NCBI GenBank assembly: GCA_938005345.1
Contig: CALLNG010000116.1
Location: 1-9,110 of the forward strand
Source: an uncultured Clostridia bacterium
GTDB lineage: Bacteria; Bacillota; Clostridia; RUG12999
Length of the DNA stretch: 9,110 nucleotides
Reading direction: 5' to 3'
How positions within the stretch are numbered: the first letter of the stretch is position 1; each line of letters begins with the position of its first letter. Positions 4,555 to 9,110 of this stretch are shown here, piece after piece. A program made the translations under genes and the position numbers. The notes under the pieces are model-generated. The model did not search any database. It was not told the DNA's origin and was given only the letters and a program-made list of their open reading frames with translations.

Positions 4555-7146
4555 TTATAAATTATCACGCGTACCAATTAATTGACGCGGTTTGTTGCTG
4601 CCGTCATATGGAGAAATAATTTGTTTTGCCTCTAATAAATCAATCAGCCGCCCTGCCCGTGCATAGCCAATTCTAAGCCGCCGTTGCAAGAGGGAAGTGG
4701 ATACTTGTCCCAATTCAAAAGCAATATTTGCGGCTTCTTCTAACAATGGGTCTTCCTCTGCCCCATCCGTATCCTCTTTTTCCTTTGTTTCTCCTACACC
4801 GTTTTCGATGGTGGCTAGCACAGCATCATTATATTCTGCGTCAAACTGTCCTTTCAAAAAGGATGTTACATTTTCTACATCTAAATCTGATACAAACGCA
4901 CCCTGTACGCGGCGTAGTTTGTTGCTGCCTGCCATCATTAATAGCATATCCCCTTTACCCATCAGTTTTTCCGCACCACCAGTATCTAGAATAGTTCTGG
5001 AATCAATTTGGCTGGACACAGCAAAAGCAATACGGGAAGGAATATTCGCTTTAATGAGTCCTGTGATAACATCTACAGAAGGCCGCTGCGTGGCTAACAC
5101 CAAATGCATTCCGGCAGCTCGAGCTTTTTGTGCCAAACGGCAAATATAGTCCTGTACTTCACCGGGCGCCACCATCATCAAATCTGCGAGCTCATCAATA
5201 ATGACGACAATTTGTGGCAGTGTTGCGAGTCCTTGAGTCTTCATTTTCTGATTATATCCAGAAAGGTTGCGCACCTGGTTTTCTGCAAATTTGGCATAAC
5301 GGTCCTCCATTTCTTGCACAGCCCAACACAGTGCGCCTGCTGCTTTACGCGGGTCGGTAACAATGGGGATCAATAGATGTGGAATCCCATTATAGATACT
5401 AAGTTCAACCACCTTTGGATCCACCATGACCAATTTTACTTCATCGGGGGACGCTTTAAAAATCACACTGTTGATAATCGTATTGATACAGACGCTTTTT
5501 CCGGAGCCCGTGGCGCCGGCGATTAATAGGTGCGGGGTTTTGGCAAGATCAATCACAACGGGCCGACCTTCAATATCGCGTCCCAGTGCCACAGAAAGTT
5601 TAGATGTTGCGTCAGAAAATTCTTTGGACTCCACAATTTCGCGCAGACTTACTACAGAAGCCTTATCATTGGAAATTTCTACGGCAATGCTGCCTGCCAG
5701 CACTTCCATGCGGACATTGTTTGCGGGAAGACGCAGTGCGATATCTTGGTCAAGAGCGGTAATTTTGCTGACCTTAATACCAGGTGCAGGCAAAATTTCA
5801 TAACGCGTGATGCTGGAACCACGGGTAGCATTGATAATTTTTGCATCAATATGAAAACTGTTTAGTATTGCAATTAATTTTTCCGCACCTGCCTTAAGTT
5901 CTGCCATTTTTCCTGTATTAACCGGAGGTGGGGAAGCGTGCAGGAGAGAGGGGTCGGGATAAATATATTCTTTTTTCTCTAAATTTTGGGTATTAATTTG
6001 TACAAACTCCACTTCCCCGGTTTCCTCATTAATTTTCATACCATCCGGCGCTTGAGCAGTATCTTCGTTCGAGGGCACCTCTTCCTCCCATGGCGGCTGT
6101 TCTGTATCGTCCGAAACAAAAGATACTTCTCTGGTTTCCATTTCCGCCTCGTGATGGGGCACAGAGGAGAACTGATTTGATTCAAACAAGGAAGCCGGCA
6201 TTGCGGCATCGAAGGAATCCGGTTCCGAATCCTCAAGCGGCTCTTCGGCATTTTGGGACGAGGCAGCAAACCAATCATATTCCTGGTCGTCATCATCAAT
6301 CGGTCGTACCGTGGCATAATCCTCTTCAATGGGGTCATAAGCAGTTTGTGGCGCTATATGGGATTCAGCCTCCGCCGTTTCTTCCATTTCCATTTGCTGT
6401 AGTTCCTCTTTTTTTCGCCGTTTTTTGTAACGGTCCGCTTTGGAGGGAAGATCGTCAAAATTCGGTGTTGGAATAGAAACATTCTTTTTATGCGTGTTAT
6501 GTGCAACATTAGGAAGGGACTGTTCGTCAAATTCCCGTACAGATGTAGAAAATTCTTTGGCAAATTGGGATGAATTGCGTAAGGCTTTTCCGATCATCGC
6601 CAAAATGGAAACTTCAAATAACAGGACAATCATAATTAATAGTAGCATAAAAAATAAAATAAACGAACCTGCCACACCCAGCAACGAGATAAGCGGATCC
6701 GCAATCATTCCACCCACTACACCTCCACCGATTCCGTTCATACCGTTGCTCATCAGCGCTTCTAAGCCACCCGGCATTACTGGGTTAGAAAACCGGTACA
6801 TATAATGCTTCAAAATAGATAGTTCAATTGGTAGTAGGCCCAATACCCACAATTTAAGGGGAGTATGTTTTTTCTTTGTTATAAGGACGAATATTGCCGC
6901 AATTAAAATGAGCGGAATAACAAAGGCAACATCGCCAAATAGTCCGCGCAGCAGGTTGCTCAGCCCATTACCGATTGCACCGCCGGAAGAAAACCAAACG
7001 CTGACGATAACGAACAGCATAAAAGCAAAGCAAATAATAGCAATAATTTCGTTGCGAAACGGAAAACTATCTGCCGGTTTCTTTTGACTACGTTTTGCCT
7101 GCGTTTTGCGTTTTGTAGTTGTCTTTTTTTTCGTTTGAGTAGCCAT
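4555..7146 (-). CDS. ftsK: FtsK/SpoIIIE family DNA translocase
   Basis: This membrane-anchored ATPase pumps double-stranded DNA at the division or sporulation septum and helps clear the chromosome terminus. The 863-residue product has a lysine-rich start, then hydrophobic membrane segments at about 33-52, 72-90, 97-115, 140-158 and 160-184. An acidic, low-complexity linker (about 250-390) precedes the motor. The motor has Walker A GATGSGKS (544-551), Walker B VVIIDELAD (647-655) and LATQRPSVDVITGLIKANIP. The C-terminal winged-helix gamma domain (about 800-863, TSLLQRRLRIGYARAGRLID) is the part that reads KOPS/SRS-type orienting sequences in this family. ATG 7146 is chosen because GGAGG (7159-7163) stands before it, although the 12-base gap is long. 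The alternative ATG at 7197 lies upstream of that site and adds 17 unusual residues. ygiQ follows after 12 bp. Whether the role is vegetative (FtsK) or sporulation-specific (SpoIIIE) cannot be decided from sequence alone. Confidence 0.95.
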   Translation of the reverse strand: MATQTKKKTTTKRKTQAKRSQKKPADSFPFRNEIIAIICFAFMLFVIVSVWFSSGGAIGNGLSNLLRGLFGDVAFVIPLILIAAIFVLITKKKHTPLKLWVLGLLPIELSILKHYMYRFSNPVMPGGLEALMSNGMNGIGGGVVGGMIADPLISLLGVAGSFILFFMLLLIMIVLLFEVSILAMIGKALRNSSQFAKEFSTSVREFDEQSLPNVAHNTHKKNVSIPTPNFDDLPSKADRYKKRRKKEELQQMEMEETAEAESHIAPQTAYDPIEEDYATVRPIDDDDQEYDWFAASSQNAEEPLEDSEPDSFDAAMPASLFESNQFSSVPHHEAEMETREVSFVSDDTEQPPWEEEVPSNEDTAQAPDGMKINEETGEVEFVQINTQNLEKKEYIYPDPSLLHASPPPVNTGKMAELKAGAEKLIAILNSFHIDAKIINATRGSSITRYEILPAPGIKVSKITALDQDIALRLPANNVRMEVLAGSIAVEISNDKASVVSLREIVESKEFSDATSKLSVALGRDIEGRPVVIDLAKTPHLLIAGATGSGKSVCINTIINSVIFKASPDEVKLVMVDPKVVELSIYNGIPHLLIPIVTDPRKAAGALCWAVQEMEDRYAKFAENQVRNLSGYNQKMKTQGLATLPQIVVIIDELADLMMVAPGEVQDYICRLAQKARAAGMHLVLATQRPSVDVITGLIKANIPSRIAFAVSSQIDSRTILDTGGAEKLMGKGDMLLMMAGSNKLRRVQGAFVSDLDVENVTSFLKGQFDAEYNDAVLATIENGVGETKEKEDTDGAEEDPLLEEAANIAFELGQVSTSLLQRRLRIGYARAGRLIDLLEAKQIISPYDGSNKPRQLIGTRDNL

Positions 7147-7211
7147 ATGGTAAAAAGACCTCCAATTAATATGAGATGCAAAATGAATAGATTCCACAAT
7201 AAACCAATTCC

Positions 7212-7217
7212 ATTATA
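7212..7217 (-). promoter_or_regulatory. Likely ftsK-ygiQ promoter -10
   Basis: A perfect TATAAT lies on the minus strand in the context TGTGATATAATGG, about 65 bases upstream of the ftsK start. The -35 position at 17-18 bases spacing (about TAGCCA) matches consensus poorly. Expected transcription start is near 7205, giving a leader of about 59 bases. Confidence 0.5.
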
Positions 7218-7296
7218 TCACAAAAAATGAGGATTGGCTAGACCTTTTTTATTGCGGGATCTGACTTTTTTTGCACAGCGAAACTGATTGTTGTGC

Positions 7297-7325
7297 TTGA
7301 CAATTACAGGAAACTATTATAATAT
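7297..7325 (+). promoter_or_regulatory. Likely promoter of the divIVA operon
   Basis: A perfect TTGACA (7297-7302) is followed by an AT-rich stretch offering TAATAT at the standard 17-base spacing (7320-7325) or TATAAT at a short 15-base spacing (7318-7323). The start would fall near 7332, about 45 bases before the divIVA ATG. It faces away from the ftsK promoter, with roughly 80 bases between the two elements. Confidence 0.65.
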
Positions 7326-7376
7326 TATAAATAGTATTTGTTTAACACCATGCAATAAAAGCTGGAGGGATGAAAC

Positions 7377-8141
7377 ATGGCTGAGAAAAAATTTAGAACT
7401 GCCATGAATGGTTATAATAAAGAAGATGTACATCACTATATTGAAGAACTGGCAATGGAGGCAGAACAAAAGCTGTCCAAACAGGAAGAACAGGTAAAAA
7501 AGTTAGAACATGAACTTGTGAAAGCAAAAAGTGAAATAGCAACGTATCAGTCGGAAACAGCGCAGGCAAAGCAGGACTATTCTGCTGAAATGGAGAGGCT
7601 TCAGAAACAGATAACAGATCTGCAGGAAGAAACTGGCCGGCTACAGCAAGAGAATGCCGAGTTGTTGTCCCAACAAGAACTACAGGAGGAGGCTGCGGCA
7701 GAAATTGATAGAATTATGGGGGAGAATCAACGGCTGCAATCGCGTGTCCAAACACTGGAGGAGGAGCGGGACAAAATTCCCGCGGCCCTAATTGTAGCAC
7801 AGCAACAAGCAGATGAAATAATACAAAATGCAAAAGATAAGATGACACAATATGAAGCGCAGATGCAGGAAAAAATAGTAACTGCCTATCAGGCTGGCAT
7901 GGATAAAATGACACAGCTAAAAAATAAAATTGATGGCAGCCGGACAATGTTGGATAATATGGAAAATCAAGTGCGGCTAGCGACTTCTAAATTTGTGCAA
8001 ACAATCGATCAGGCCAGAAGAGAAGTAGTAGAACTATCTAAGGTCTTTGAATCCGGGCAGGAATTGGAACAAAATCATCAGGGAATAGAGGAAAGGAGCA
8101 AACAAAATGGAAAAGAAAATATTACATATTTTGGAAAATGA
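7377..8141 (+). CDS. divIVA: DivIVA domain coiled-coil protein
   Basis: DivIVA-family proteins are coiled-coil scaffolds that collect at curved membrane (septum and poles) and recruit division, wall-growth or chromosome-anchoring partners. The 254-residue product opens with the family signature FRTAMNGYNKEDVHHYIEEL (residues 6-25), whose G-Y-x-K-E-D-V core follows the membrane-binding crossover region. Residues about 25-135 form a long heptad-patterned coiled coil rich in Q, E and K. A second helical part begins near residue 137 (ALIVAQQQADEIIQNAKDK), a pattern common to the DivIVA C-terminal domain. There is no membrane segment or enzyme motif. ATG 7377 has GGAGGG 7 bases upstream. The last 35 bases overlap the start of the AsnC-family gene, in a different frame, suggesting coupled expression. 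Family membership is clear from the N terminus. Orthology to DivIVA itself rather than another member is less sure, so the symbol is provisional. Confidence 0.85.
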   Translation: MAEKKFRTAMNGYNKEDVHHYIEELAMEAEQKLSKQEEQVKKLEHELVKAKSEIATYQSETAQAKQDYSAEMERLQKQITDLQEETGRLQQENAELLSQQELQEEAAAEIDRIMGENQRLQSRVQTLEEERDKIPAALIVAQQQADEIIQNAKDKMTQYEAQMQEKIVTAYQAGMDKMTQLKNKIDGSRTMLDNMENQVRLATSKFVQTIDQARREVVELSKVFESGQELEQNHQGIEERSKQNGKENITYFGK

Positions 8142-8589
8142 TTGTCGTATTCCGGTAGAGCAAATAGCTGTGATGTTAGATTCTAATGTAGATACCGTAA
8201 AAAAAACAATAGAAAAGATGGAAAAAGAAGGGATTTTAGTTGGATATAAACCGTTGATCAATTGGGAGAGAACAACGGAGACGAAGGTAAAAGCCATTAT
8301 TGAATTAAAAGTGACACCACAGCGTGGAAAAGGATTTGATGCGGTAGCAGAAAAGATTTATAAGTATCCGCAGGTAACTAGCGTATATCTCATGTCGGGT
8401 GGTTTTGATTTAGGGGTTATTGTAGAAGGAAAGACCATGAAAGAGGTTGCACTATTTGTTGCAGAAGTCTTGGCGCCGATTGACGAGGTGATATCGACGG
8501 GTACGCATTTTGTGTTGAAAACATATAAGGACCATTCAGTTGAATTTCAACGGGAAGAAAAGGATACTAGGCAGGTGATTTCATTATGA
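8107..8589 (+). CDS. Lrp/AsnC family transcriptional regulator
   Basis: Lrp/AsnC proteins are amino-acid-responsive DNA-binding regulators that assemble as dimers to octamers. The 160-residue length is typical. Residues 1-50 form the N-terminal winged helix-turn-helix (ILHILENDCRIPVEQIAVML, then VDTVKKTIEKMEKEGILVGY). Residues about 60-145 form the alpha/beta RAM effector domain, including the strand pair around VTSVYLMSGGFDLGVIVEGK. ATG 8107 is chosen because AAGGAG (8093-8098) lies 8 bases upstream and the first residues fit the family. The start lies inside the end of divIVA, and the stop (TGA 8587-8589) overlaps the aminotransferase ATG in an ATGA junction. The probable target is its own operon and the effector an amino acid related to the aminotransferase; both are inference. 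I cannot name the specific regulator. Confidence 0.92.
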   Translation: MEKKILHILENDCRIPVEQIAVMLDSNVDTVKKTIEKMEKEGILVGYKPLINWERTTETKVKAIIELKVTPQRGKGFDAVAEKIYKYPQVTSVYLMSGGFDLGVIVEGKTMKEVALFVAEVLAPIDEVISTGTHFVLKTYKDHSVEFQREEKDTRQVISL

Positions 8590-9110
8590 ACATTGCAGAA
8601 CAATTAGCGGAAAAAGTAAAGGAAATACCGCCGTCTGGCATTCGGAAATTTTTTGACATTGTCAATGAGATGGATGGTGCAGTTTCGCTTGGCGTAGGAG
8701 AACCTGATTTTGTGACACCGTGGCATATTCGTGAGGAAGGGATATACTCTCTAAAACAAGGGCAAACCTATTATACTTCCAATTGGGGGCTTATGGAGCT
8801 ACGCGAAGAAATTTGTGCTTATCTAAAGCGCAAAAATGGACTTGTGTATCATCCGGAAAATGAGATATTGGTAACGGTAGGGGGAAGTGAAGCCATTGAC
8901 TTGGCAATTCGTGCGCTTATTAATCCTGGAGATGAAGTGTTGATTCCAGAACCGTGCTTTGTCTGTTATGAGCCTTGTACAAAACTGGCAGGAGGTGTCC
9001 CTGTGCCGATTGTGACTAAGGCGGAGGATCAATTTAAGCTGAAGGCACAAGCTCTGGAAGAAAAAATCACGTCTAAAACGAAACTGCTTATTTTACCATA
9101 TCCTAACAAT
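8586..9110 (+). CDS. PLP-dependent aminotransferase class I/II, 3' truncated by window
   Basis: Fold-type I aminotransferases move an amino group between an amino acid and a 2-oxo acid using pyridoxal phosphate. The 175 visible residues are the N-terminal part of an expected roughly 390. Visible family marks are the substrate-loop segment SGIRKFFDIV (17-26), SLGVGEPDF (34-42), the phosphate-binding GGSEAID (99-105), PGDEVLIPEPCFVCYEP, and LPYPNN at the window edge, normally the start of PYPNNPTG. The catalytic lysine lies beyond the window. The N terminus resembles B. subtilis PatA-type enzymes as I remember them, so an aromatic or N-acetyl-diaminopimelate substrate is possible but unproven. 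The ATG overlaps the AsnC-family stop by 4 bases. A modest site (AGGTGA, 7 bases upstream) is present, which fits translational coupling. Confidence 0.92.
   Translation, partial: MNIAEQLAEKVKEIPPSGIRKFFDIVNEMDGAVSLGVGEPDFVTPWHIREEGIYSLKQGQTYYTSNWGLMELREEICAYLKRKNGLVYHPENEILVTVGGSEAIDLAIRALINPGDEVLIPEPCFVCYEPCTKLAGGVPVPIVTKAEDQFKLKAQALEEKITSKTKLLILPYPNN

Noticed and set aside
7147..7197. Longer FtsK starting at ATG 7197
   Set aside because: The only GGAGG lies downstream of that ATG, before 7146. The extra 17 residues do not fit the usual basic N terminus.
1..9110. CRISPR array, IS element, prophage, tRNA or rRNA
   Set aside because: No spaced direct repeats, transposase or integrase motifs, terminal inverted repeats or tRNA-like cloverleaf were seen on reading both strands.

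Overview
The window looks like chromosomal DNA from an anaerobic Firmicute of class Clostridia. The grounds are strong AGGAGG-type ribosome binding sites, a DivIVA-family protein, a SpoIIIE/FtsK-type translocase with a gamma domain, and a YgiQ-type radical SAM protein. The GC-rich left third resembles Oscillospiraceae (Flavonifractor-like), but this is inferred from general protein character, not from a search. No phage, IS, CRISPR, tRNA or rRNA is visible. Most of the window is housekeeping DNA.

Layout, left to right. (1) 1-220 (+): the 3' end of an S1-like RNA-binding protein gene. It converges on and overlaps by 17 bp the end of (2) 204-1461 (-): rarA/mgsA, a AAA+ replication-recombination factor, broken by a frameshift near 1269. 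(3) 1462-1906: a 445-bp stretch holding the divergent rarA and nth start regions. It also has a consensus minus-strand promoter that drives no protein gene, two or three strong hairpins, and a short hydrophobic ORF on the plus strand lying wholly opposite the predicted minus-strand RNA. This layout resembles a type I toxin-antitoxin locus of the holin-like-toxin kind and is the most interesting part of the window. (4) 1907-2569 (+): nth, endonuclease III, followed by a clear intrinsic terminator. (5) 2626-4542 (-): ygiQ, and 4555-7146 (-): ftsK/spoIIIE, an ftsK-ygiQ operon with a 12-bp gap. (6) 7147-7376: a divergent promoter region. (7) 7377-9110 (+): divIVA, an Lrp/AsnC regulator and a PLP aminotransferase (cut by the window end). 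The three genes overlap end to end (35 bp and 4 bp) and are likely co-transcribed.

Base composition changes sharply inside ygiQ at about 3300. To the left, coding DNA is about 60 percent GC or more; to the right it is about 35-48 percent. The reading frame stays intact across the seam. This is either a recombination junction between two lineages or an assembly chimera, and it bears on whether both halves of the window belong to one genome.

How the genes work together: rarA and nth serve DNA repair and stalled-fork handling. ftsK and divIVA, transcribed away from each other, both serve division and chromosome partitioning at the septum. The AsnC regulator and the aminotransferase look like an amino-acid metabolism pair whose regulator is translationally coupled to its likely target.
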